Of a stretch of DNA of 64,000 nt, positions 30,076 to 38,660 are shown piece by piece (position 1 is the stretch's first letter; each line of letters opens with the position of its first letter). The notes under the pieces were generated by a model. The model was not told the DNA's origin. It did no database searches and worked only from the letters and a program-made list of their open reading frames with translations. The stretch lies in NCBI RefSeq assembly GCF_018863195.1, contig NZ_JAHKRT010000008.1, positions 1 to 64,000 of the forward strand, read 5' to 3'. A program made the position numbers and the translations under genes. This DNA comes from Sphingomonas quercus. GTDB lineage: Bacteria > Pseudomonadota > Alphaproteobacteria > Sphingomonadales > Sphingomonadaceae.

Positions 30076-30534
30076 TCAAGCAAAATGGTAAATATAAGGT
30101 TGGCCGAGGCAGAGGATCGCGGCGGCCGCGATCGCCACGCCATAGGGAACTTCGGCCTGTCCTTCGGCATGGCGCAGCCAATGGACGACGAGCGTGGCAA
30201 GCGTCGCCAGTCCGCCGCCGAACGCCGTGAGCACCAGCATGTTAAGGATAGCGGCGGGCGGCACCCACAGCGCCAGCGCCCCGATCAGCTTGACGTCGCC
30301 GCCACCCATCAGGCCCAGCGAGAACAGCCCGGCGAAGGCGGCGAACACCGCCAGCGCCAGAGCGAGCTGGGCCGCCACACCCGGCCAGAGGGCGAGGCCT
30401 TCCGCCCACCAGAAGACCGGGGCGGCGAGCGCGATGATGATATTCAGCCGATTGGGAATGATGCGGCGGCGCACATCTCCCCAGGCCACCAGGAACAGCA
30501 GCGCGGAGAGCAGGATGATGAGCATGGCGGACAT
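30076..30534 (-). CDS. cpaA: Prepilin peptidase CpaA (TadV)
   Basis: This 152-residue polytopic aspartyl protease matures Flp pilins and pseudopilins. The catalytic aspartates are visible in WGDVRRRIIPN and in the GxGD motif of LMGGGDVKLIGALALW. The size fits the short CpaA/TadV class without a methylase domain. It is the first gene of the cluster. No flp pilin gene is seen directly upstream, where an unrelated hydrolase gene diverges after 42 bp. Confidence 0.88.
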   Translation of the reverse strand: MSAMLIILLSALLFLVAWGDVRRRIIPNRLNIIIALAAPVFWWAEGLALWPGVAAQLALALAVFAAFAGLFSLGLMGGGDVKLIGALALWVPPAAILNMLVLTAFGGGLATLATLVVHWLRHAEGQAEVPYGVAIAAAAILCLGQPYIYHFA

Positions 30535-30576
30535 GGCACAACCGCTCTAGACGCGATGGCTTAGGGAAAAGTAACC

Positions 30577-31518
30577 ATGCCCGCGATGAACGCCCCGCCC
30601 CCTCCACCCTTCGATCGGCGCGCCATTCCCGCCGGGTTCCGGCTCGGCAACTGGGCCGCAGCGGACGGCTGGCCGCATCGCCGCTTCGACTGGCCGGCCG
30701 ATGCGGAGGCTCGCCCACGCGGCAGCCTGCTCTACGCGTCCGGCCGCGCGGACTTCGTCGAGAAATATCTCGAGGCGCTGGAACATTGGCACCGCCGCGG
30801 CTGGTCGATCTCCGGCTTCGACTGGCGCGGGCAGGGCGGGTCCGGCCGGATCGTGCCCGGTCTCGCCGGCAGCCATCTGGCGAGCTTCGAGCCGCTGGTC
30901 GAAGATCTTGCCGGCTTCGCGGAGCAATGGCGGCGCGACACGCCGGGCCCGCACGTCGTCATCGGCCATTCGATGGGCGGGCATCTCGTGCTGCGGGCGC
31001 TGGCCGAGCGGCGCATCCATGCCGACGCCGTGGTGCTGACGGCGCCGATGATCGGCCTTGCCGCGCCGCGGATCGGGCGGCTGATCGCCTTCCTCGCCGG
31101 CCTGTTCGGCATGACGATGCGTCCGATCGCCAGCGATCTCGAGCCGGGCCAGAAACAGCCCCGCCTGACCAGCTCGATCGAGCGTTTCGCCGATGCCGAG
31201 TGGTGGAAGCAGAGCCAGCCCGAACTGGGCTCCGGCGTGCCGACCTGGGGCTGGGTGCATGCCGCCTATGACTCGATCGCGCGGCTGCGCCGCCCCGGCC
31301 TGCTGGAGGGCATCACCACGCCGGTGTTGATGATCAGCTCGGCGACCGACCGGCTGGTATCGAACGCGGCGATGGCGCGCGCGGCGAAACGCATTCCGGG
31401 TGCGCGGCTGGTGCCCAGCGCCGGCGCGCACGAGATATTGCGGGAGGCAGACCCGATCCGCCTCGCCGCGCTGACGGCGATCGACGATTTCCTCGACGAG
31501 ACGGCGCCGGCGGCATGA
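30577..31518 (+). CDS. Alpha/beta hydrolase, lysophospholipase/monoacylglycerol-lipase-like
   Basis: This is a 313-residue cytoplasmic serine hydrolase. The nucleophile elbow is GHSMGG (Ser132), the acid is probably the Asp in SSATDRLV, and the His is in SAGAHEIL. FDWRGQGGSGR is typical of the monoacylglycerol-lipase branch. The substrate is unknown. It overlaps the following oxidase gene by 4 bp (ATGA), so the two form a small operon. Confidence 0.85.
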   Translation: MPAMNAPPPPPFDRRAIPAGFRLGNWAAADGWPHRRFDWPADAEARPRGSLLYASGRADFVEKYLEALEHWHRRGWSISGFDWRGQGGSGRIVPGLAGSHLASFEPLVEDLAGFAEQWRRDTPGPHVVIGHSMGGHLVLRALAERRIHADAVVLTAPMIGLAAPRIGRLIAFLAGLFGMTMRPIASDLEPGQKQPRLTSSIERFADAEWWKQSQPELGSGVPTWGWVHAAYDSIARLRRPGLLEGITTPVLMISSATDRLVSNAAMARAAKRIPGARLVPSAGAHEILREADPIRLAALTAIDDFLDETAPAA

Positions 31519-32615
31519 GCCATCATGACGTCGTCGTGATCGGCGCGGGCATCGCCGGCGCCAGCCTCGCGGCGGAGATCGCCGGTTCCGCCTCGGTGCT
31601 GATCGCCGAGGCGGAGGACCAGCCCGGCTATCACGCCACCGGCCGTTCCGCCGCCTTCTGGGAGGAAAGCTATGGCGGGGCGGTGGTGCAGCCCTTGACC
31701 ACGGCGTCCGGGCCGGCGCTGGAAGCGGGCGGCTTCCTCAGCGCTCGCGGGTCGCTGCACATCGCCGATGCCGGCGGCAGAGCAGCGCTGGCCGATCATC
31801 TCGCGGCGGTGACGGCGATGGGGGTAGCGGTACGCACGCTCGATCGTGCCGCGCTCGATGCGCGCCTGCCGGGCCTGCGCGCCGGCTGGGACGTCGGGCT
31901 GGAAGAGGCCAGCACGCGCGATATCGACGTCGCCGCGCTGCACGCCCACTATCTGGCAAGCGCGCGGCGGCAGGGGGCGGTGCTGCGCTGTGCCGCGCCG
32001 CTCCGCGCTGCCGAGCGCCGCGACGGCCGCTGGCGCCTGCACCTCGGCGACGAGCCGGTGACCGGCGATCTCCTCGTCAATGCCGCCGGCGCCTGGGCAG
32101 ACCCGGTGGCGGCCCTGGCGGGCGCCCGGCCACTCGCCATCCGCCCGTTGCGGCGCACCGTCGCCCAGCTTCGCCTCGCCGAACCGGCACCGGCGGACCT
32201 GCCGCTCGTCTTCGATGCGCGCTCGCGCTTCTATGTGAAGCCGGTGGTGGGCGGGCGGCTATGGCTCTCCCCGCATGACGAGACGCCGGTGCCGCCCGGC
32301 GATATCGCACCCGAGGAGATCGACGTCGCACGCGCCATCGCGGTGATGGAGGAGGCGTTTGACTGGCAGGTGACGCGCGTCGAGCGGAGCTGGGCAGGGC
32401 TGCGCAGCTTCGCGCCCGATCGCGCGCCGGTTTATGGCTTCGATCCGATAGTGCCGGGCTTCTTCTGGTGCGCGGGGCAGGGCGGCTTCGGCATCCAGAC
32501 CGCCCCGGCCGCCGCCAGGCTGGCGGCCGCGCTGCTGCTTGGCGGGGCGCCGGATGCGATGGTCGCCGGGATTGATCCGGCGCGTTTTGATCCGGCCCGC
32601 CCGGCGCTCGCCTAG
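31515..32615 (+). CDS. FAD-dependent oxidoreductase of the DAO (D-amino-acid/glycine oxidase) family
   Basis: This is a 366-residue flavoprotein. The N-terminal dinucleotide-binding motif is DVVVIGAGIAGASLAAEIAG; YHATGRSAAFWEESYG and the C-terminal FFWCAGQGGFGIQTAPA are DAO-family features. It may oxidise a D-amino or N-methylated acid, but the substrate cannot be assigned. It is coupled to the hydrolase gene. Its stop shares the bases CTAG with the stop of the convergent exonuclease-like gene. Confidence 0.85.
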   Translation: MSHHDVVVIGAGIAGASLAAEIAGSASVLIAEAEDQPGYHATGRSAAFWEESYGGAVVQPLTTASGPALEAGGFLSARGSLHIADAGGRAALADHLAAVTAMGVAVRTLDRAALDARLPGLRAGWDVGLEEASTRDIDVAALHAHYLASARRQGAVLRCAAPLRAAERRDGRWRLHLGDEPVTGDLLVNAAGAWADPVAALAGARPLAIRPLRRTVAQLRLAEPAPADLPLVFDARSRFYVKPVVGGRLWLSPHDETPVPPGDIAPEEIDVARAIAVMEEAFDWQVTRVERSWAGLRSFAPDRAPVYGFDPIVPGFFWCAGQGGFGIQTAPAAARLAAALLLGGAPDAMVAGIDPARFDPARPALA

Positions 32616-33166
32616 GGCCGGCCCTCGGCCAGCGCCCGGGCCGCGGCGGCGACTGCCAGCCAGCGGGCGCGTTCCTCCTCGGCATCGGCCAGCGCGCGAT
32701 GCGCCGGCGCGACGCCCGGTGCGCGCAACTCCGTGCGCGCCAGCAGATCGTCGACGGCGGTAGCGAGCCGATCCGCAGGCACCACCGGCCTGAGGATGGC
32801 GACGGCGCATTCGCGGTGGGCCTCGTCGCTGTCTCGCAGGCGCAGGCTGTGGCGCGGCAGACCGGCGGCGCGCAGCAAGGTGCTCAGCCATTTGCCGTCC
32901 CATGACGGCGCGCTGGCACGCAGATCATGGCCGGACAGGCTCTCGATCATCCTCCGCGCGACGAACTCATGGGGAGCGCCCTCGGCAAGGAGACGATCGC
33001 GCGCGATGCGGTGGATCGCTTCGGCGCCGGCATCCCAATCCGTCCAGCCGGGCGCCGGGCGGATCAGGTGCGCCTCGGAACGGCCGTCCTCGAAGATCCA
33101 TGCCACCTCGATCGGGTAGCTGTGCTTGCCGAGCGAGGACGCTTCGAAGTCGAGAAATGCCAACAT
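32612..33166 (-). CDS. DEDD-type 3'-5' exonuclease-like protein
   Basis: This 184-residue protein begins MLAFLDFEASSL, matching ExoI motif (Asp-x-Glu). The mid region has SWDGKWLSTLL (ExoII-like Asp) and the end has HRALADAEEERARWL (ExoIII-like His-x4-Asp). This suggests a small RNase T/DnaQ-fold nuclease. No clear Shine-Dalgarno precedes the ATG. The 217 bp upstream, to 33383, hold no gene that I can support. Confidence 0.7.
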   Translation of the reverse strand: MLAFLDFEASSLGKHSYPIEVAWIFEDGRSEAHLIRPAPGWTDWDAGAEAIHRIARDRLLAEGAPHEFVARRMIESLSGHDLRASAPSWDGKWLSTLLRAAGLPRHSLRLRDSDEAHRECAVAILRPVVPADRLATAVDDLLARTELRAPGVAPAHRALADAEEERARWLAVAAAARALAEGRP

Positions 33167-33383
33167 GCGCGGGGAAACGCGCGCGCATCGAAAAAGCGTC
33201 AGCCCCGTCGCACGCGCCGAAAGTTTCCGTCGATGACCGAGCGCCTTGTAATAGCGCAGAGGCCAGGCGGGCTCATTCCCAGAATGGGGGCGGTTTTGAA
33301 CCGACGAAAATGCCGGACGCTGTGAATACGCGGGCAAGTATGCAAGCTGCCATTCGTATGTCTGGCCGCCGGCGCATCCGCGG

Positions 33384-34055
33384 CTAGCTTCCGCTCGGGC
33401 CGAGACCGAGCTTCTGCAGCTTCTGGAGCGCCGAATAATTGCGCGACAGCATTGCTCGCACCATATGCTCCGCGGCGACGGCGTCGCGCACGAGGATGAG
33501 GTCGAGCATTTCGAGATGGCCGGCGATGACGTCCGCAAGGACGTTCGGGCCAGCGATCAAGGTCTGGAACAACCAGCCCGAGCGGCGATAGAGCGTCTGC
33601 AGCGGCATCAGCGTGTTGCCCAGCATCAACTCCCCGGACGCGGCAAGGATGGCGGCGTTCAGCTCGCTGTCCACGACATTGAACTCTGCAAGCGACATGG
33701 TGCCGTGGCCGGCACGCAACGTCTCGGCTGCCGCCGCCAGGCGTTCGACGTGCTGCGGTGTGGCGCGCTGCGCCGCCAGCCTGCACGCGATGGCCTCCAT
33801 CTCGATCCGCACCGGTAACAGCAGCCGTTCCTGCTCGAGATCGAGCGGGGCGATGCGCAGGCCGGATCGCGGCTGCACCAGGATCAGGCTCGCTGCCGAC
33901 AGGCGCTTGACGGCGTCATGGACGGGCGTGCGCCCGAAGCCGGAGACGCGCTCCAGCTCGTTCAACGTGGTGCGGGCGCCGGGACGAAGATCGGTGGTGA
34001 CGATCAGCGATTCCAGACAATCATAAGCCTGCTGGGACAGGCTCTTGCTCTGCAA
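33384..34055 (-). CDS. GntR-family regulator, FCD subfamily
   Basis: This is a 223-residue repressor-like protein. The N-terminal winged helix (about 5-70) has LRPGARTTLNELERVSGFGR then TPVHDAVKRL, and the C-terminal FCD effector domain (80-215) contains Asp and His residues that usually bind metal and a carboxylic acid (RIEMEAIACRLAA, DSELNAAILAASG, HLEMLDLI). It diverges from the MFS gene. A perfect palindrome lies inside its own promoter, so autorepression and release by a sugar acid are likely (inference). Confidence 0.88.
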   Translation of the reverse strand: MQSKSLSQQAYDCLESLIVTTDLRPGARTTLNELERVSGFGRTPVHDAVKRLSAASLILVQPRSGLRIAPLDLEQERLLLPVRIEMEAIACRLAAQRATPQHVERLAAAAETLRAGHGTMSLAEFNVVDSELNAAILAASGELMLGNTLMPLQTLYRRSGWLFQTLIAGPNVLADVIAGHLEMLDLILVRDAVAAEHMVRAMLSRNYSALQKLQKLGLGPSGS

Positions 34056-34112
34056 CTCAATTCCCCCTTTCGAAACCCCGCGCCCGCCTTTACAGGTCGC
34101 CCTGACGAGCCT

Positions 34113-34141
34113 ATTTTATCTGAAATTTCAGATAGAAGCAA
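34113..34141 (-). promoter_or_regulatory. Promoter of the GntR-type gene with operator in the spacer
   Basis: On the minus strand TTGCTT (34136-34141) and TAAAAT (34113-34118) are 17 bp apart. The palindrome at 34117-34134 fills the spacer, so bound repressor would block RNA polymerase. Confidence 0.55.
34117..34134. promoter_or_regulatory. Perfect 18-bp palindromic operator (site 1)
   Basis: TATCTGAAATTTCAGATA is its own reverse complement. It lies 28 bp upstream of the MFS start codon and 62 bp upstream of the GntR start, so one bound dimer could control both directions. The core CTGAAATTTCAG recurs at 35457-35468. Confidence 0.7.
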
Positions 34142-34161
34142 GCGGCCAGGGGGTCTCAATC

Positions 34162-35460
34162 ATGATGCATGAGCCGCCCGGTCGTCGCCGCTGGGCGATC
34201 GCGGCGCTTCTCGGCGGCGGGGTGGTCGTCAGCTATTTCGATCGCATCATTCTGGCGGCGGCGGCGCCGGCGATCCAGCGTGATTTCCGGATCGACGATT
34301 TCGCCATGGGGTTCCTGCTCGGCGCGTTCGGCTGGACCTATGGCGCACTGCAAGTGCCGGTCGGCGTGCTGCTCGATCGCATCGGCGTGCGTCGTGTGAT
34401 GATCGGCAGCATCCTGCTCTGGGCGGCGGCCTCGTTCCTCGCCAGCGAAGCGATCGGCTTCGCGACGATGTTCGCGGCGCGGATGATGCTCGGCGTCGCC
34501 GAGGCGCCGACCTTCCCCGCCAATGCGAAGGCGATCGGCTATTGGTTTCCGCGGACCGAGCGCAGCCTCGCCACCGCCTTGTTCGACGGCGCGGCGAAAT
34601 TCTCCAACGTCATCGCCATCCCGGCGATTGCCTTCCTCGCTCTCGAGGTCGGGTGGCGCAAGGCCTTCGTCGCCACCGCTATTCTGTCGCTCTGCTATCT
34701 GCTGCTGTTCGCCCGTATCTATCGCGATCCCGGACTGGATCCGCGGCTTGGGCCGTCCGAGCGCGCCTATATCGCCGAGGGTGGTGGCGCCGCCGAGGGG
34801 CTTGCCCGGTCCCGCGGGCTGGCGCTGCTCGGCTACCTGCTCCTCCGCCGCAAGATGTGGGGCCTGGCGCTCGGCTTCGGCTGCTATAATTACGCTTTCT
34901 CCTTCTTCATCACCTGGCTGCCCACCTACCTCGCCCGCGAAATGAAGATGGACCCGCTGAGTTCGGCCGGCTTCGCGATCATTCCGTGGATGTTCGCCAC
35001 GCTTGCCGATCTGCTCGTCGGCGGCTGGCTGATCGATCATCTCGTCCGGCGCGGACGTGACGAGACGATCGTGCGCAAGTCGATCATCGTGCTCGGCATG
35101 GTCACCGCGCTGTTCGTGATCGGGGCAGCGTTCACCGATGATGCCCGCTGGGCGTTATTGTGGATCACCGTCTCGCTCAGCGGGCTTGCCGCAGCGGCGC
35201 CGGCAAGCTGGTCGCTGCCCTCGCTGATCGCGCCGGTCGGCGGCGCCGGCACGATCGGCGGGATGATGAACTTTGTCGGCAGCTTAGCCGGCGCTGTCGC
35301 CCCGGCGCTGACCGGGCTCATTGTTGCCCAGAGCCGGTCGTTCAGCGGTGCCTTCCTGCTCGCCGGCGCGGTGCTGGCGGTCGGCCTCGTCTCGTTCACC
35401 CTGGTCATGGGGCCGATCGCGCCGATTCCCGAGCGAGAACAGCGGCGGCATCGAAACTGA
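34162..35460 (+). CDS. MFS transporter, anion:cation symporter (sugar acid) type
   Basis: This 432-residue inner-membrane transporter should have about 12 helices. VVVSYFDRIILAAAAPAIQ then RDF, VGVLLDRIGVRRVM and GVAEAPTFPANAKAIGYWFP are features of the ACS family, which carries glucarate, galactonate, hexuronates and related anions. AGGGGG precedes the ATG at 34162. Next to the GntR gene and ahead of the TonB receptor, it probably brings a sugar acid from periplasm to cytoplasm. Its stop codon lies inside the second operator palindrome. Confidence 0.88.
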   Translation: MMHEPPGRRRWAIAALLGGGVVVSYFDRIILAAAAPAIQRDFRIDDFAMGFLLGAFGWTYGALQVPVGVLLDRIGVRRVMIGSILLWAAASFLASEAIGFATMFAARMMLGVAEAPTFPANAKAIGYWFPRTERSLATALFDGAAKFSNVIAIPAIAFLALEVGWRKAFVATAILSLCYLLLFARIYRDPGLDPRLGPSERAYIAEGGGAAEGLARSRGLALLGYLLLRRKMWGLALGFGCYNYAFSFFITWLPTYLAREMKMDPLSSAGFAIIPWMFATLADLLVGGWLIDHLVRRGRDETIVRKSIIVLGMVTALFVIGAAFTDDARWALLWITVSLSGLAAAAPASWSLPSLIAPVGGAGTIGGMMNFVGSLAGAVAPALTGLIVAQSRSFSGAFLLAGAVLAVGLVSFTLVMGPIAPIPEREQRRHRN

Positions 35461-35475
35461 AATTTCAGATTGACA
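35456..35475 (+). promoter_or_regulatory. Second GntR-type operator next to a -35-like TTGACA
   Basis: CTGAAATTTCAG (35457-35468) repeats the core of the site at 34117. It includes the stop codon of the MFS gene and directly abuts TTGACA (35470-35475). No convincing -10 box is seen 16-18 bp further on. It probably controls the TonB receptor and dehydratase genes. Confidence 0.55.
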
Positions 35476-35665
35476 GGCCCGGTCCGGCGATCCATCGACG
35501 ACGGCAGCTTTGGTGCTGGGATGGAGTCGGCATGAGTGATGGCATCAGCGCGTAATCAGCGATGATCTGATCATTCTGGCCAAGTTACGATGCGGCCAGA
35601 CGATAGCCTGCTTGCCTAACCAGGTAATGATGATCCGAAATCTATAAGGATTTCGGGAAGGAAGG

Positions 35666-35685
35666 CGCGCGTCCGCGCGATTTTT
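35666..35685 (+). terminator. Terminator-like hairpin in the TonB receptor leader
   Basis: CGCGC (35666-35670) pairs with GCGCG (35675-35679) around a 4-base loop, followed by A and five T. It could end the MFS transcript or act as an attenuator, because the receptor start codon lies 58 bp downstream. Confidence 0.5.
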
Positions 35686-35742
35686 ATTCAGGAGTCGGCG
35701 GTGCGATGGCCGCCGATACTTCGAGGAAACAGGAGAGGGACT

Positions 35743-38625
35743 ATGGATTTCATACAAAAGGGCCTGTCGGCTGCCGGTCCCCGGCAGGATCGCCTCGCCA
35801 TGTTCCGGACCTTGGTGCCGTCTCCGCGCAACCTGTTGCTCGCCGGCGTCGGCACGCTGGTGATGGCCACGGGTGCCTTTGCCCAGTCGGCACCGGCCGA
35901 AAATGCCAAGTCCGATGAAATCGTGATCACGGGTTCGCGCGTCATCACCAATGGCAACAACTCGCCGACCCCGGTGACCGTAATCTCGACCGAGACGCTG
36001 AATTTGACGACGCCGACGAACGTGCCGGATGGACTTCGCAAGCTGCCGTCCTTCGCCGGCTCGCGCAACGCCTCGACGCTCGGAAATTCAAGCTCCAACT
36101 CGGTGGGCAATTTCCTCAATCTCCGCTCGTTCGGCGTTATCCGCACGCTGATCCTGCTTGACGGCCGACGCGTGCCGTCCACCAATGCCGACGGCACGGT
36201 CGATACCAACACCTTGCCGCAGATGCTGCTCCAGCGCGTCGATGTCGTCACCGGCGGCGCGTCCGCTGTCTACGGGTCGGATGCCGTCACCGGCGTCGTC
36301 AATTTCGTGCTCGACAAGAAGTTCGACGGCGTGAAAGCCAATGTCCAAAGCGGCATCTCCCAGCGCGGCGATGCCTTCTCCTATCGCGCCGGCCTCGCCG
36401 CCGGCACCGATCTGTTCGGCGGCCGCGGCCATATCGAGGCGAGCTATGAGCGCTTCCGCCAGAACGGCATCGGCAACAAGTTCGAGCGCCAGAACGGCCG
36501 CGATCTCTACGCGGTAGAAGGCAGCGGCACCCAGGCCAATCCCTTCCACCTGGTCAGCAATGCCCATGTCGCCAGCAGCTCGTTCGGCGGCGCGATCATG
36601 AGCGGCACGCTCAAGGACACCAATTTCTACGCCGACGGTCTGTATCGTCCCTATAATCACGGGCTGCCGAGCGGCAGCGCCGGCATCGAGATCGGTGGCG
36701 ACGGCACCTATGTCTACAACAGCTCGATCATGGCGACCCTGCAAACCGACCAGGTATTCGGCCGTTTCGATTACGACCTGACCGATGATGTTCATTTCTA
36801 CGCACAGGGCAGCTGGGCGCGCACCTATAACCTGACCAATTCAGGTGCGCTGAACATGCTCAACTACACCATCTCGGCGAACAACCCATATCTGCCCCAG
36901 GAACTGGCCGCGCGCCTCGCCGCCGCCAACGAGCCGACCTTCCTGTTCAGCCACACCTATAACCAGGTGCCCGTCTACCAGACCGAGGCCGACGCCAAGG
37001 TGCTGAACGTTACCGCCGGCCTGAACGGCAAGCTCGGCGATCTCGACTGGGACATTTTCTACACCCATGGCGAATCCAGCCAGCATGTCCGCGCCCTGCA
37101 TAACCTCAACAACGGCCGTGCGATGGCAGCGCTGGATTCGGTGCGCGATCCGGCGAGCGGCAACATCGTCTGCCGCGTGACGCTGACCAACCCGGGCGGC
37201 TATCCGGGTTGCGCGCCCCTCAACCCCTTCGGCCCGACCGCGATGAGCCAGGCCGCGCAGGACTATATCTTCGGCACCACTGTCGGGCATCTCACCAACA
37301 AGGTCGAGGATGTCGGCGGCACCGTTTCCGGGTCGCCGTTCAGCACGTGGGCCGGTCCGGTGCGGGTCGCGGTCACCGGCGAATGGCGGCACCTGACGCT
37401 GACCAACACCAGCAATGCGGATCCGCGCATCCACCCGGACTGCACCGGCATCGCCTATAGCTGCTCGGCATCGAGTCTGATGTGGCTGGCGGCGACGACC
37501 GCGCCGGTGCGCGCCTCGCAGAATGTCGGCGAAGGCGCGATCGAGGTGAATGTGCCGATCCTACGCGACGTGCCTTTCGCCCGCTCGCTCGATCTCAACG
37601 GCGCCTTCCGCTACACCGACTACAGCGTCTCGGGCGGCGCCAAGACGTGGAAGATCGGCGGCGACTGGTACATCAACGACGCCATCTCGTTCCGCGCCAC
37701 GCGGTCCCGTGACATCCGCGCGCCTACCTTGTTCGAGCTTTTCGCCCCGCAGAGCCTGTCGATCACCGGCTTCACCGATCTGCACACCAACATCTCGCGG
37801 CAGGTGGCCACCTCCAGCCAGGGCAATTCGGATCTGAAGCCGGAAGTCGCCGACACCTTCACGGCCGGCGTGGTGTTGAAGCCGAGCTTCCTGCCGCGCT
37901 TCAGCCTCTCGGTCGATTATTACCAGATCAAGATCGGCAACGCGATCACCTCGGTCGGCGGCACCAACGCGCTGGCACAGTGCGAGCAGAGCAACGGCGC
38001 CTCGCCGCTGTGCGCGCTGTTCGAGCGTCCGCTGCCGTTCAGCGATCATAGCGAGGCCAATTTCCCGACGCTGATCCGCACCCAGTCGCTCAACGTCGCC
38101 AATACCCGGACTAAGGGCGTCGACTTCGAGGCCAATTACACCACTCCGCTCAGCTTCGGCGATTCCCCGCTGCTGACCGGCGGCAGGCTCAATATTCGCG
38201 GCCTCGTCACCTATCAGCCGGTGCTGGAGACGGTGCAGTTCGAAGGTGCGCCGACGATCACCTCGGCGGGCGTGGCGAGCGGGGCGGCGAAAATCCGCGC
38301 GACCCTTCTCGTCGATTATTCCACCGACAAGTGGAGCCTGTCCGTGCAGGAGCGTTGGCGGTCGCATCTGGCGTGGAACGGCACGCCCGGCCTCGTCTAC
38401 ACCATCCCGGACGTGCCGTCGGTTGCCTTCACCGACCTGACGCTCACCGCCAAGGTCGGGCCGCAGGATCGCTTCGATATCTTCCTGTCGGTGCAGAACC
38501 TGTTCGACAAGACGGCGCCGGTGTGGACCAGCCAGACCAGCAGCCCGAACTACTCATATCCCGTGGTGAACGGCGACGATTATATCGGACGTTACTTCAC
38601 CGCTGGCGTGCGTGTCCGCTTCTGA
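35743..38625 (+). CDS. TonB-dependent outer-membrane receptor (sugar-locus copy 1)
   Basis: This 960-residue outer-membrane active transporter has a signal-like segment (RNLLLAGVGTLVMATGAFAQ) after an extended 30-residue N-terminus. A plug domain (about 60-190) has SDEIVITGSRV, LQRVDVVTGGASAVYGSDAV and TGVVNFVLD. The barrel ends with YIGRYFTAGVRVRF, including the terminal Phe. AGGAGAGGG before the ATG fixes the start. It is clearly paralogous to the receptor at 50562. The neighbours suggest a sugar acid or oligosaccharide ligand. Confidence 0.92.
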   Translation: MDFIQKGLSAAGPRQDRLAMFRTLVPSPRNLLLAGVGTLVMATGAFAQSAPAENAKSDEIVITGSRVITNGNNSPTPVTVISTETLNLTTPTNVPDGLRKLPSFAGSRNASTLGNSSSNSVGNFLNLRSFGVIRTLILLDGRRVPSTNADGTVDTNTLPQMLLQRVDVVTGGASAVYGSDAVTGVVNFVLDKKFDGVKANVQSGISQRGDAFSYRAGLAAGTDLFGGRGHIEASYERFRQNGIGNKFERQNGRDLYAVEGSGTQANPFHLVSNAHVASSSFGGAIMSGTLKDTNFYADGLYRPYNHGLPSGSAGIEIGGDGTYVYNSSIMATLQTDQVFGRFDYDLTDDVHFYAQGSWARTYNLTNSGALNMLNYTISANNPYLPQELAARLAAANEPTFLFSHTYNQVPVYQTEADAKVLNVTAGLNGKLGDLDWDIFYTHGESSQHVRALHNLNNGRAMAALDSVRDPASGNIVCRVTLTNPGGYPGCAPLNPFGPTAMSQAAQDYIFGTTVGHLTNKVEDVGGTVSGSPFSTWAGPVRVAVTGEWRHLTLTNTSNADPRIHPDCTGIAYSCSASSLMWLAATTAPVRASQNVGEGAIEVNVPILRDVPFARSLDLNGAFRYTDYSVSGGAKTWKIGGDWYINDAISFRATRSRDIRAPTLFELFAPQSLSITGFTDLHTNISRQVATSSQGNSDLKPEVADTFTAGVVLKPSFLPRFSLSVDYYQIKIGNAITSVGGTNALAQCEQSNGASPLCALFERPLPFSDHSEANFPTLIRTQSLNVANTRTKGVDFEANYTTPLSFGDSPLLTGGRLNIRGLVTYQPVLETVQFEGAPTITSAGVASGAAKIRATLLVDYSTDKWSLSVQERWRSHLAWNGTPGLVYTIPDVPSVAFTDLTLTAKVGPQDRFDIFLSVQNLFDKTAPVWTSQTSSPNYSYPVVNGDDYIGRYFTAGVRVRF

Positions 38626-38660
38626 CACTTGCGGCATCAAAGATTGAACGGAGAATTTCC

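Noticed and set aside
35701-35742. An upstream start for the first TonB receptor
   Set aside because: AGGAGAGGG stands just before the ATG at 35743, and the extra residues do not improve the signal peptide.
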